Position numbers and translations under genes: made by a program. From positions 1-64,000 of the forward strand of contig CAUJNA010003496.1 in the NCBI GenBank assembly GCA_963377175.1: 64,000 nt of DNA. Reading direction: 5' to 3'. Positions 9,328-19,300 of this stretch are shown here, in pieces. Under the pieces are notes generated by a model that saw only the letters and a list, made by a program, of their open reading frames with translations, was not told the origin of the DNA and made no database searches. Numbering within the stretch: position 1 is the first letter of the stretch; each line of letters starts with the position of its first letter. This DNA comes from Effrenium voratum (taxonomy: Eukaryota; Sar; Dinophyceae; Suessiales; Symbiodiniaceae).

Positions 9328-10203
9328 GTGCCCAATCCCGCATGCCAACCCACACCTGCAGACGCCAGAGCCTTGCATACGCCCAGGGGAGGACTATTGC
9401 TGGACGTTTTCGCAGGAGTGCGTGCACCAATTTCCGCGGCAGCAGACCAACGAGGCCTGGCGCGCTTCGAAGCCTTTGACCTGGACGCCAATCCTCAGCA
9501 CAACATTCTGGATGACGCATGGTTCGAACTGCTTCTACGCATATGCTGGTCGGGCAGCGTTAGTTTGCTAACCCTAGCACCGCCGTGCAAGGAATACTCC
9601 CGGCTCAAGCTTAGGCCGGGCGGGCCCAAAGCGTTACGCACACCTTCATGCATGCTAGGTGTGCCCAATTTGTCACCAGCAGAACTCTCTCGGGTTCGCG
9701 ACAGCCGCGAAATCCACAGAAGAGGACGAGAGCTGTTCAAAGCAGTAGCCTCACAAAGTGGCGTAGCAATCTTCGAGCAGCCACCGTCCAGCATGGCGTG
9801 GTTAGAGCCGGAAAATTTCCAGTGCTTACAAAACTTTCACGGGCACCTCGCATGGGTGGATGCGTGCCAACATGGTGCTGCTGCTCTCCAAATCATGGCT
9901 TCGCCAGCAACAATGCATGCATCCAGCACGTGGCCAGCAGATGCACGCATCAACAAAAACCAGCATAGCTGGAGTTCAGGGGAGCTCAGGCCAGTACCTG
10001 AGCACGCTTACAGCCGAATACCCGGCAAGTCTTGCAGCAAGTTTGATCAAACATTGCGCATTCAAAGTGAGCACGCAGCCCGAGGTCCGCCGCTTAAGCA
10101 AACCCTCCCCGCTTTCACTGCGCCCCGTGCGCCTGCGGGTATGCGACGGAGCTGGCATGCAGACAACTGCAGACCACCCAATCAAACCACCCGCTCACCA
10201 TAG
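9328..10203 (+). CDS. Cytosine-methyltransferase-like ORF, frameshifted in its C-terminal part
   Basis: The marked start is a GTG; the frame is open from the TGA at 9277. Motifs resemble C5-type DNA methyltransferases: a SAM-binding-like GGLLLDVFAG (about 9397), an acidic FDLD after the second strand, a PPC motif with the would-be nucleophile in LAPPCKEYS (about 9570), and an ENV-like FEQPPSSMAW (about 9775). No target-recognition domain or C-terminal motif X is seen, so activity is doubtful. After about 9885 the protein-like sequence continues in the +1 frame (KSWLRQQ ... SIAGVQGSSGQYLSTLTAEY, to about 10150), whereas this frame runs on to TAG at 10201 with no recognisable pattern. Cytosine methyltransferases captured by retrotransposons are known from dinoflagellates; equating this ORF with them is inference. 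Confidence 0.6.
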   Translation: MPNPACQPTPADARALHTPRGGLLLDVFAGVRAPISAAADQRGLARFEAFDLDANPQHNILDDAWFELLLRICWSGSVSLLTLAPPCKEYSRLKLRPGGPKALRTPSCMLGVPNLSPAELSRVRDSREIHRRGRELFKAVASQSGVAIFEQPPSSMAWLEPENFQCLQNFHGHLAWVDACQHGAAALQIMASPATMHASSTWPADARINKNQHSWSSGELRPVPEHAYSRIPGKSCSKFDQTLRIQSEHAARGPPLKQTLPAFTAPRAPAGMRRSWHADNCRPPNQTTRSP

Positions 10204-10221
10204 TCGCTCGGGCCTGCTGCA

Positions 10222-12321
10222 TTGGCTAAACGAAAAAAACTCATCCCAAAAATTCTGGCCCATGTGGGCTCCGGCAACGCATCCCCTCCTCTCTCGGAAC
10301 AGCAATCCGAGGAGGCAGCACGAATAGCATTCCGCGCCATGAGCATGCCGTGCCCATCCGAGCTTGCGCCCGATGAAGGACAGCCGTACCGCCTATCACT
10401 TTTGCATGCCCTAGCGACGGCATCCAATGACCCCGACCTCAAACTAGTGCCGCTGCTGGCAGAAGGCGTGCCAACAGGGGCGGTGTCGGAGTTGCCGCGC
10501 AGCATGCGGCCGCCAAAACCCCAGGCAGACCACCTGCCTAGTGAACTCACCGAGTGCATCGGCAACTGGAAAGCCGCTGAAGCGGAACCAGAAACAGTGT
10601 CCGCCTTGCTAGAAAAAGAAATTGCAAACGGATGGGTCATCCGTACCAGCATGTCCATCGAACAAGCCAGACAGCATTGGCATAAAGGCATAGCAGTCGG
10701 GAAGCTCAACGTCGTGCATGCTGAAGGCAAAGACCCGCGACTAGTCTTAGACAGCACTGTGTGTGGGGTGAACCCCAAATGCACAATTCCCGAACGCATC
10801 AGCCTGCCAATGGCCTCAGACGTGCGCTTAGCCTTCCTCCCCGAGGACACGCACTCGTCCTTTGTGGGGGCAAGCTTTGATTTCAAAGCAGCGCATAAGC
10901 AGATCCAGGTGCACCCCAGTGAACATGGCCTGCTTTTGTTTCGGGTTGCCAATGTCCTGTACCATTATAGAGTGTGCCACTTCGGAGCACGCTTCTCTGC
11001 ATACTGGTGGCAGCGCACCGGAGCATTCCTCCTGAGACTACTGCACGGCATTTTGGGACTGCACCCGCATCGCGCATGGTTGTTCGTAGATGACCTTTTA
11101 GCCGCACTGCGTCGCAATGGCGCAGACTCGCAGCTGGCCCTCATGGTCATGTTTTTTGCAGCCATATCGGCCCCGATCTCCTGGAAAAAAGTTCAATTTC
11201 AGGACAACCTCACGTGGTGCGGGTGGCGCATTAATTTCCTGCACGAGACCATCGAACTCACGCCGGAAAAAACCATCAAATTGAAAGGACAGTTGCACGA
11301 GCTGCTCAAAGCAGGAAAGGTCAAGCGCAAACTCCTAGAGCAGGTTCTAGGACTTCTCATTTGGGCTACCAGCCTGAGCCCCGAACTCAGATCCTGGCTA
11401 GCGCCATTGTACACAGACCTGCACTCGCCGCCGGGTTGCATGCTCTCTGTCCATGCGCGTTTATGGCCATCTTTCCTGTCAGCATTAGACGCCAAAGCCG
11501 TGCTCAAATCAGCAGTGCATGGCATTTTTATGCCGCTAGGCTCTAAAGTTCTAGAGTTCCAAGGGGCATGCATTCGCACGCCAGCCGACCTGCCTCGCGT
11601 TGTGCCTAGCCACAAGTCCGCTTGGGTGCGCATAGCGGACGCCTCCGCAGAGCACACTCGCCTGTCCAAGATGAGCAAACACAGCGTAGAATGGCTGCTG
11701 CAATGCTTCCATCTCGACCTCGCATGCCCGCTGAGAAGCAAACCAATGCTGGCTTGCAAAGCCGCCGCGGATGCATGCGCCGAGGGCAGTATAGTAGGCA
11801 TAGGAGGTTGGTTCATCTCCCGCAACTCCGTTGCGTGGTTCGCAGAGACATGGCAATTCCAAGAAGTCCAGGAACAATGGCCATGCCTGACCAAAGAAGC
11901 CCAGCGTTACATCGCATGCTTCGAAACCTTGGCCCAACTAGCACTCATGCGGATCGCGTGGTCCTGCGAGGGACAAGGCGTGCATGGCATTTGCATGCCC
12001 ACAGGAACAGATAACACAGCTTCCGAAGCCGGTGTTAATAAGCTGTTCACCACTTCTTGGCCCTTGCAAGTCTTTGTGCAACTTGTTGCTGCCTGGGCCC
12101 ATAAGCACAAATGGTCCGTGATCGCGTCACACATCCCAGGGGAGCACAACATCTGGGCAGACCAGCTGAGCAGAGGTAATACCTCCGCTTTCGATGCTCG
12201 ACCAGAAGCCAGAGTGCGCTTCAGGCCGCATGATTTCTGGCCTCACGCATCAGCTCTCACACTTCACCCTGCGGACGCACCGTGGAGACCCGAGCACGTG
12301 GCTGCTGCGCAAACGCACTAA
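10222..12321 (+). CDS. Reverse transcriptase / RNase H
   Basis: It would copy element RNA into DNA. The marked start is a TTG; the frame is open from the TAG at 10201 and is the same frame as the zinc-finger and MTase-like ORFs. RT motifs include RLVLDSTVCGVNPKC, a catalytic Asp in FDFKAAHKQIQVHP, and the YXDD-equivalent FVDDLLA (about residue 287, Phe for Tyr). RNase H motifs follow: DASAE (about 472), the Glu in ACFETLAQ (about 565), TDNTASE (about 595) and GEHNIWADQLSRG (about 640). The order RT-RNase H without integrase fits the DIRS-like class. No stop interrupts the 699 codons, so this is the best-preserved part of the element. Confidence 0.85.
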   Translation: MAKRKKLIPKILAHVGSGNASPPLSEQQSEEAARIAFRAMSMPCPSELAPDEGQPYRLSLLHALATASNDPDLKLVPLLAEGVPTGAVSELPRSMRPPKPQADHLPSELTECIGNWKAAEAEPETVSALLEKEIANGWVIRTSMSIEQARQHWHKGIAVGKLNVVHAEGKDPRLVLDSTVCGVNPKCTIPERISLPMASDVRLAFLPEDTHSSFVGASFDFKAAHKQIQVHPSEHGLLLFRVANVLYHYRVCHFGARFSAYWWQRTGAFLLRLLHGILGLHPHRAWLFVDDLLAALRRNGADSQLALMVMFFAAISAPISWKKVQFQDNLTWCGWRINFLHETIELTPEKTIKLKGQLHELLKAGKVKRKLLEQVLGLLIWATSLSPELRSWLAPLYTDLHSPPGCMLSVHARLWPSFLSALDAKAVLKSAVHGIFMPLGSKVLEFQGACIRTPADLPRVVPSHKSAWVRIADASAEHTRLSKMSKHSVEWLLQCFHLDLACPLRSKPMLACKAAADACAEGSIVGIGGWFISRNSVAWFAETWQFQEVQEQWPCLTKEAQRYIACFETLAQLALMRIAWSCEGQGVHGICMPTGTDNTASEAGVNKLFTTSWPLQVFVQLVAAWAHKHKWSVIASHIPGEHNIWADQLSRGNTSAFDARPEARVRFRPHDFWPHASALTLHPADAPWRPEHVAAAQTH

Positions 12322-12365
12322 AGAGGGGGTAAGGTGATTTGACCGTTTGCTTAGAACTCTAAAGT

Positions 12366-12557
12366 GGGGGTATTCCGACAGGCTCCGCATGAGATGCAGG
12401 AAGATGGAGTGGACGCGCATCGTCACTCCACCTGCATCTCTGAGCCTGCACTTCTAAGCAACGCTCAAGTAAAAAAGCGCGTATCGAGTTTGCTCCGGTC
12501 GGTTGCTTTTTTCCCTGCATGTCCCTTTAGGCTTGAAGCAGTGACCAAGATTCTAAC
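12366..12557 (+). repeat. Terminal repeat B1
   Basis: It runs from GGGGGTATTCCGACAGG to GATTCTAAC. It is almost identical to 13047-13237, differing by about two bases. It contains the hairpin at 12391-12440. It lies 45 bp after the RT stop codon and abuts A2 directly. Confidence 0.85.
12391..12440 (+). other. Long hairpin in B1 (also at 13072-13121 in B2)
   Basis: GAGATGCAGG, a short bulge and TGGAGTG pair with CACTCCA and CCTGCATCTC across a loop of about 12 nt, giving 17 paired bases; flanking AGGCT/AGCCT words can extend the stem. Both B copies keep the stem. It could serve in 3'-end formation or template recognition; that role is a guess. Confidence 0.6.
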
Positions 12558-12681
12558 GCTAGGGGTTTGTCTTTTCCCCTGTGTTTTAATCTTGGTTGAA
12601 TCTTCGGCCGCGTGCCATTTCTGCTTCCTTTTGGTAACACATGCCTGGAGGGTTTGACCCCTCTTTCGTTCTTTTTTGAAC
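12557..12681 (+). repeat. Internal terminal repeat A2
   Basis: It matches A1 (2189-2317) from CGCTAGGGG to TTTTTTGAAC. Where A1 has the spliced leader, A2 reads GCCGCGTGCCATTTCTGCTT. Beyond 12681 the copies diverge. The 365 bp up to B2 carry GCATG words and no clear gene. Confidence 0.8.
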
Positions 12682-13046
12682 CCACCCTCCCACCCTTTCA
12701 CGGCCCAGGTGGCATGCAGCCTCCACAAGGCCTGATAGAGGGACGCATGCAGCCGCATGAATGGAAGCTGGTCAGCTCCCAACATTTCGTCGGCTTACTG
12801 CATCTCGATACTCCCGCAGGACCATTTCGAGCATACGCAGCGAGGCCCACGCAGTGCACGCAAGCGCACATTGACGAATGCCATCGGCATTCTGCCGGCC
12901 CGGACCGGCCCCCTGCAGGAGGACGCATCCTCCCATGCACACTCATGCACGCATTGCATACATGTGCAGCATACCTCTTTTTCGTCTCACACCCCACGGG
13001 TAAAACACCCTGTGTGATGGTCGAACACGCAATGTTGACCTCAGGA

Positions 13047-13237
13047 GGGGGTATTCCGACAGGCTCCGCATGAGATGCAGGAAAATGGAGTGGACGCGCA
13101 TCGTCACTCCACCTGCATCTCTGAGCCTGCACTTCTAAGCAACGCTCAAGTAAAAAGCGCGTATCGAGTTTGCTCCGGTCGGTTGCTTTTTTCCCTGCAT
13201 GTCCCTTTAGGCTTGAAGCAGTGACCAAGATTCTAAC
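13047..13237 (+). repeat. Right terminal repeat B2
   Basis: This second copy of B1 ends at GATTCTAAC. The following AGCCCAGC differs from the CGCTAGGGG that follows B1, so 13237 is the likely right end of the element. Confidence 0.85.
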
Positions 13238-13359
13238 AGCCCAGCATCAACCCCCCAACCACCTGCCTCTTATTTGGACGAATCCAGGCCGGCGTCCTCC
13301 ACATCACCTGTCGCACCCTCAGCATCCTTGTTGGGCAAGCCTGGGCGGGTTCGGTTTTT

Positions 13360-13640
13360 TTTTCAAGTACTGGTTCGCCCAACGGGTCTGGGGTTTTTGC
13401 CTTAGTACTGGTCTGCCCAACGGGTCTGGGAGGGGGCTGTTTCTTTTTTTAAAATAAGTTTTTGTAAAGTACTGGTCTGCTCAACGGGTCTGGAGGGATT
13501 CGTTTTTTTTAAAGTACTGGTTCGCCCAACGGGTCTGGGAGGGGGGGCTGGGTTTTTTTAAGTACTGGTTCGCCCAACGGCTTTGCTTTAAGTACTCGCT
13601 CGCCCAACGGGTTGGGGGGGGATTCGTTTTTTTTTTTTTT
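13360..13640 (+). repeat. Array of TACTGGTTCGCCCAACGGG units
   Basis: Six copies of an about 18-bp core are separated by G-rich (GGGAGGGGG) and T-rich (up to T18) spacers. The core matches the left-flank motif at 1056-2100. No coding frame is present. Confidence 0.75.
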
Positions 13641-13687
13641 TTAGTAACGCCGCGTAGCATCGCCGCATTTGTGAAGCTCAGTGTTTC

Positions 13688-14202
13688 TCACAGAGGCGCA
13701 TCCAGCAGTGCGCCAACCCCGGATTTGCACAACTTGAGCCAGCGCAAGGCCTCCCCGCCTGCGACAAACAGGGCAAGGCATTCAAGACACCCAGCCAACA
13801 GGAATGCTCCAAGTACGAGGCACAACCCTTGCAGGCATTTGGGAGCGCAGACTTTACGCTCCCATGCAACTCTAACTCCTGAAGGGAGTGGCAGGGCCTC
13901 TTTGCGCTCCCTTGGGTGGCGCGGCGCTGTGAAAGCTTTCACTAAAGGGTTTACCAGCAATTCGGACAGTGTCTCGATTTGTCCAATACGCGCGAACCAC
14001 GACATGGCCTTGAGCATTGGCTTGGGCGAGATGCGCACACTGCATTCACACGAATGCATGAGGTCGGCCATATGTTCAAGCCTGATGTCTGCCACCGGAT
14101 CTCTAGCGAACGCACAAAATTGAGGAAGGCACGTATGCACCGGAAGTATTGGGCCAAAGTAGACGGAGCGAAGGCTCTCAAAGATGCTTCATACGAGTGC
14201 AA
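13688..14202 (-). pseudogene. Antisense fragment of a second tyrosine recombinase
   Basis: Translated on the minus strand this region gives two overlapping frames that align in order with the intact recombinase at 6513-8429. One reads YEASLRAFAPSTLAQYFRCI against its FEASLRAYTPSTIAQYFRCI; the next reads PKPMLKAMSWFARIGQIET against PRPMLKALSWLARIGQIES and HPRERKEALPLP against QPQERKEALPLP. A frame change near 14090-14140 and the absence of the catalytic half mark it as a relic. It comes from a related but diverged element inserted in the opposite direction. Confidence 0.8.
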
Positions 14203-14320
14203 AGCGCAGAACTGCGGCCCAGGCTAGAAAGCAACTCCTGCCATTTGAGCAGGCATTTGCAAAAGAAGCTGCACGTTGTCCGTCAGATGGCTTCTTTATT
14301 GTGACATGTCCTTGATAGGC

Positions 14321-14431
14321 TTGACCTGCACCTCTGAGCACTGCCGGGAAAAATGCTGAATGTTTTTCTGCGTCGGTCACTTCCTTCTATTGCATGCGTG
14401 TCTTAGGCTTGAAGCAGTGAGCAGGTTTCTA
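14321..14431 (+). repeat. Decayed B-type terminal repeat
   Basis: The words CACCTCTGAGCACTGC, GTCGGTCACTTCC, TGCATGCGTGTC and TAGGCTTGAAGCAGTGA follow the same order as in B1/B2, with many changes. It lies 120 bp beyond the antisense recombinase relic but in + orientation. Confidence 0.6.
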
Positions 14432-16337
14432 TCCAGATGGACAACATCTTTTTTCAACCTTTGCATGGGAAATCAAGAAGGAACAATCTCTACTGTAAAG
14501 GGACAGAGGACAGCCAAACATCAACTGTTTGGTTTTGTTTGGCTATCCGCATTGTACAGACAGTCTTGTTGTCAAATAATATCGTTACCACATTGGCATG
14601 CGGTGTGTTCTCATCACAGAGATGCCGACGGCCGCGTTTGCATTCATGGGGAGGCTTGCCTGTCCTGGAAACATGGCAAGAATCACACAGAGTGCTACCA
14701 GAAGTATGTTCTTGTCTTTATCGCATATTTTCCCGTTTTTGGCTTCTTGCTCTGTCAGCTTTGTCAGAGGCCTTAAACAATTTGCCGGCCAAAACACTCT
14801 TACTGTTGCAAGGCCTGGTTTCTGAACAAATATGGTGCCTGTGACGCAGCGACATGGTGCAGCATTGCGCAGCATTTTGCAGTTTCAAGAAAACGCCAGC
14901 AATTCGGACTTGCTTTGGACAATGGAGATCTTGGGAGTCAAGTCCCAATGTTTCGGTCCCGAGCAGCTGGGCATGATGGTTTGCCTTCCATGCCAAAGCC
15001 AAGAGCCAAGGGTGCTCGATCTCTTCAACAGGGATCTCTCCTAAACGGTTCTTTGTTTCTTTGGTGCACTCCGATGGTTTCCAAGGGTGCGGCATGGTTT
15101 GGGCCTAGAGGAGCAATTAGAAGTCTTTGAGGTCAAAAGGCGGTGCCAGCCTTGCAAGGAAGCTGTGCTTCATCCATGCAGACCACGCCGGTGGCGTGTC
15201 TGCGCTGAGCTATGGCCAGCTTCAAAAGTTCGTGGCGTTTTGGCCGATAGGTTGGCAGCTTTTTGTTGTGGGTTGCTACGCGATCAGATCCACATGTTTG
15301 TAGGGGTTGATTCCCCATTCTTTTGAACTATCGTTCTTTTCAAAAACCAGCTGTTTCCCAGGGTTTTGGGTGGTTTTGTGGAAAGAAGGATGCCTGGAAA
15401 GAATGGGGAGGGTTCCCCTAGAATGTTAAACAGAGTGCAACTCCAAAAGGAAACAAGCCCCTCCCCCCAGCACAAAAGCGACCCTCGTTTCGCATCCACC
15501 GGAGGTATAGGATTCCAGAGTTGCCATTGTGTGGAAGCAGTTGACCGTTTCAACCAGCTGGCTGAAGAATGCCTCGTGTCAAGCCCTATGTTGAACCTTG
15601 GAGCCATTTAGCGGACTGCTTGAGCCGCATGCAACCCGTGAAACATCTGAGTGTGTATCACACTCAGGATCGCTATAGAAGTGGATTTGCGGTGAGTCTA
15701 TGAGGATCCTTTGTGAACTCCACTATCGGGGCCTGGCATGTTCAATCTATATGGGGCAGGTCTGCTTACTTTTTTGGAATATCCCTGTTTGCTCTATGAG
15801 GCTCCCGGCTCGTCCCAAGTTTTGTCGAGTGAAAACTCAGGACTGCTACTCTCGGGACCTCTCCGAGCTTACCAACTTCCAGCATCTCAGCGGAGGGGCT
15901 GAGGGGCTCTTTGCTCGGCGAGCAACTAACAAAACTACAGGTAGTCGCTTGATAGTTTGGGAGGGCGAGAAGGGGGGGTCGCCCAAATGCCTCATTGTCC
16001 TTGTGGGCAGAAAGTATTCGTTTGGGGATCATAGCGTCCACTAACGTCCACTAATTGGTTTATTAATGAATTGAAAATCATACATATTTCCTCTCTTGGT
16101 AGTTTAGAATATCACCTTTCCAAAGATAGGGAACCCGGAGGAGGCACCAACGGAAGCTGAGACGCGTATCTTCACGTTGATGGAGCCGGACGAAGTGAGG
16201 TCCATGGAAGTCCATATTTTCTCTTGCAGACTCTCTGGTGTTTCTTTTGTGAATCACGGGACCTGTTGATGTTTCCAGCCGTTTATCATGAATCGCGGGG
16301 CCTTTTCGCTTGGAAACGTGCTTGAGCTTTCGCGGAG
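14432..16337. other. No gene recognised; presumed 5' flank or early introns of the synthase
   Basis: Frames are short and lack motifs. A scrap at about 15597-15640 reads WSHLADCLSRM, which resembles the end of a retroelement RNase H, but its surroundings are closed in that frame. The missing N-terminal exons of the adenylation domain should lie here or further left; I could not identify them. Confidence 0.4.
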
Positions 16338-19300
16338 GCGCCTTCGCGTGGGCCTGGCCTTCCCCTTGCCGGCGCCCCTTGAATACTTGATCGCCCTGCT
16401 GGGCACAGCCGCTGCGCGCCCTGGCGCTTTGGGCTCTCCCCAGCCTTTGCTGTGTGGGCAACTAGCCAGATCTAGCAAGCAACGCAAAGTCCATGTTTCC
16501 CAAGTCATCTTGTGCCTTCCCCGAAAGTTGAAAAAGGGCAACAAGGTCACTGGTATCAGTGCCAGCATCAGCTGGTAGGAACCGGGATGACTCACATTGA
16601 CATCCCAAATGAGCAAGGTCATGGCTCCTGGGAAACAGAGCCACCATGAACCTCTTGCCATCTGGATGTGTTGCCTTGTTGAGGTTGTCTAGGGAAAGCC
16701 AGGCTGACACCATCCCAAAACGGGGGTTCCATCGCCCACAGACATACTTTCTTGAATGGGTTTCCAACCATCTTGACTTACATACTGACTTTGGTCCAAC
16801 GTCCCCCCTTTCGGCCACAACCGGGGGAGAATCTTGACATGTACAAGCTGGCAGTGGGAAACCCCTGAAAACTGGTGAAGCCCCGCTTTGTGCAGGTGCT
16901 GAGGGTAGCATGGCGGGACATTTGCCACAGGCCTCTTTTCTTTCTGACAGGGTCGGAGCTGCCCAAGCATGGAAGTGCAGAAGCCCCTTTTGGAGGACGA
17001 CTCTCCTTTCATGGATCCGTGCACAGGTTGGGTGGCACAGTTAGGGCACGTTTGAATCTGCCAAGGTGTTGATCAACTTGCTGGAGCCAACTTTCAACCT
17101 TTCCTGTCATCCTTCACTGGTTCTCCCCAGACTTCCAACCCTTTCCTCCCGTCAAGGTCACCAAGTTTTCTCCTCTCCGCGGACCAGTCTGCACTGGAGG
17201 CGCTGTGTGGCCATGCCGCTGAACGTCCACACGGAGTACCTGACACTGCGGGAGCTGGACGCTGCGCTAGTCCACGCGGGGAACCCCAAGTGAAGAGCAA
17301 CCTGAGCCGTTTCCAGAAGGACGCGAAAGGTTTGCTTTTTGCATTGCCTTGGGCAACTGCTGAAGCGTTTCCAAGTTTGGACATGTTTGGCCCCAAGCGC
17401 TGTGTATTGAAATCGCTACGCGATCCGCCGACGCCAGTGGACAGTCCCCTGCTAATAAACTGGGGCTGATCAATCTGGAGTCAGCGCTGGCTGAAGGGAC
17501 TGACGTCGGCTGCAAGGTACCTTGAGTTTGGGGTAAGGAAAGAGACTCTTTTTTTGCCTAGGTCAAGTGGGGCTCTTAGCGCGTGGAAGGAGAACGCAAA
17601 CAACCGCAGAGTCTCGAATTTGGGGCCGGGAACAAGATGTTGTTTATGTGTCCTATGTGTCTAGGTCACATCGGGCTCTTAATGCGTGGAAGGAGAACAC
17701 AAACAGCGCCCCTCTGACGTCGGCTGCAGGGTGCCTCGAATTTGGGGCAGGGAAAAAGACGTTTTTTTGCCTAGGTCATATGGGGCCCTTAACAAGCGAA
17801 AAGAGACCAAACGACGCCCTTTTGACGTTGGCTGCTGGGTACCTCAAGTTTTGGAAAAGATGGTTTTTGCCTCGTAACATGGGGCTCTTAACGAGAACAC
17901 AAACAACGCCGCTCTGACTTCGTCCGCAGGGCTGAACACGTGACAGGAGAAGAACACTGGGGTCTACTCTTTAAACCGCCCCCCGAAGCGGTATAAAAGT
18001 AAGGCCCCTAATTTTTGGTAAGTACTTGGCACTTTCCCGTTTTTCATGTCCCAGATGCTGAGGATGCTGGAAATGCAAGGGATGCAACCACACAGCTTAC
18101 AGGAACAGACCCAATCTTCGCGCTCAAGATTTTAAGACTTTCAGACACGGCTAGCCACACAAAAGTGCAAACAAACCAGGGTTTTTCGATATTTCCCAAA
18201 AGCAACCATCAAAAACTGATATTAGCAACCCCCCTCAAACATACCCTAAAAAGAGACTTTCAAAAGCACGATAGTGCAGGGGATGTTTCTCAGTAACTGC
18301 TCCGTACAGGCGGGGAATTGCAAAAAAATCTCATTTTTGCAGATTTCAACGGTTCCTCAAAGTATCACTGCACTTGGCCCCACCCAAACCCCTAACAGGC
18401 CAATTCCAACATCGCTTGAAACAGCAAAACACCACTAATATCTGCAAAAAAAGGAGACAAATTCATGGCAACAAGATAATCCAGATGATGCTGAGGATGC
18501 AGATCCTGAGCGTCCGGGGGAACCCCCTTAGAGACCTACGCGGCGAAACGCAGATTTTTTAGCACGAAAGACCCAAACATACAGGGTATTGGACACCTAG
18601 CGCAGCATGCCCAAAAAATAGCAGTCCCAAAAGCCTTCGGCTTTGATAAGAGATTCCGAAGGAAGACCAAGTTGCGGACTGCCATCTACACGCTCGACTG
18701 GCGTCGGCGGAGTGTGCGCCTTAGCATGATGCGCTGCTCTGAGCCTCTCTGATGAGATAACAGCACATTCGCGTGTGGACATTCCGAATCCTGCATTTCA
18801 GCACATTCTACACCAACGTGTTTTCTGATGCAATGGTGTGTGTTGCCGATCCACTCTATATATCAACGTTGAACCATTCTGAGAAATCTAAACTCGGCTG
18901 TACATCTTGGCCTGTCATGGTGCGGCAGGGATTGTGAGGACAGGTTCAAAGCAACGTTTTTCATTGTATCACAAGTTTATCACCTGCGCTTTTCTGCCTT
19001 TGTTCACATGGATCGATCACTCGTAAACTAGTTGTGCCAAAATGTTTATTGGTTTCCATCGGTGTCTTTAGTTTTCATTGGTTCTGGCTAATTCTCGCTG
19101 TTCTCACGTGACCCCGCCATCTTCAAACCAGCGCGTGCGTGCATAAAACTTGAGCCCGCTTTTTGATTCTCCTCCCAAGGAGTCTTTTACTGGAAATCCG
19201 GCCGGGGTTTAAGTAGAGACCCAAGATTGGATCCCCGCAAGGTTCAGGTGCTCTTTTGCCCGGAGCTCGACGGCTTGGACCAGCACAGCGCAGATGCAGC

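Larger units (their letters stand above)
2189..13237 (+). mobile_element. YR retroelement (DIRS/Ngaro superfamily) with split direct repeats
   Basis: The element carries a tyrosine recombinase (6513-8429) and a reverse transcriptase/RNase H (10222-12321), the pair that defines the DIRS-like order. Its ends show the split-repeat pattern of Ngaro and PAT elements: A1 at 2189-2317, then on the right B1 (12366-12557), A2 (12557-12681) and B2 (13047-13237). The B1/A2 junction would represent the joined ends of a circular intermediate, predicting element ends at CGCTAGGGG and GATTCTAAC. No integrase, protease or LTR was seen. The recombinase lies upstream of the RT, unlike canonical Ngaro where it follows. 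Frames are partly broken (see 9277, about 9885 and 10201), so this copy may be inactive. Family-level naming is my inference from motifs. Confidence 0.8.

Noticed and set aside
15597..15690. Ty3-type RNase H fragment (WSHLADCLSRM)
   Set aside because: Only about ten residues match and the same frame is closed just upstream; no RT or other RNase H motifs nearby.
17200..17289. TLRELDAAL as the first adenylation motif (TYxEL) of the A domain
   Set aside because: It joins downstream of the [11 protein letters not shown] exon, where ANL proteins have the PLN...ELxxAL segment, so it is a later part of the domain.
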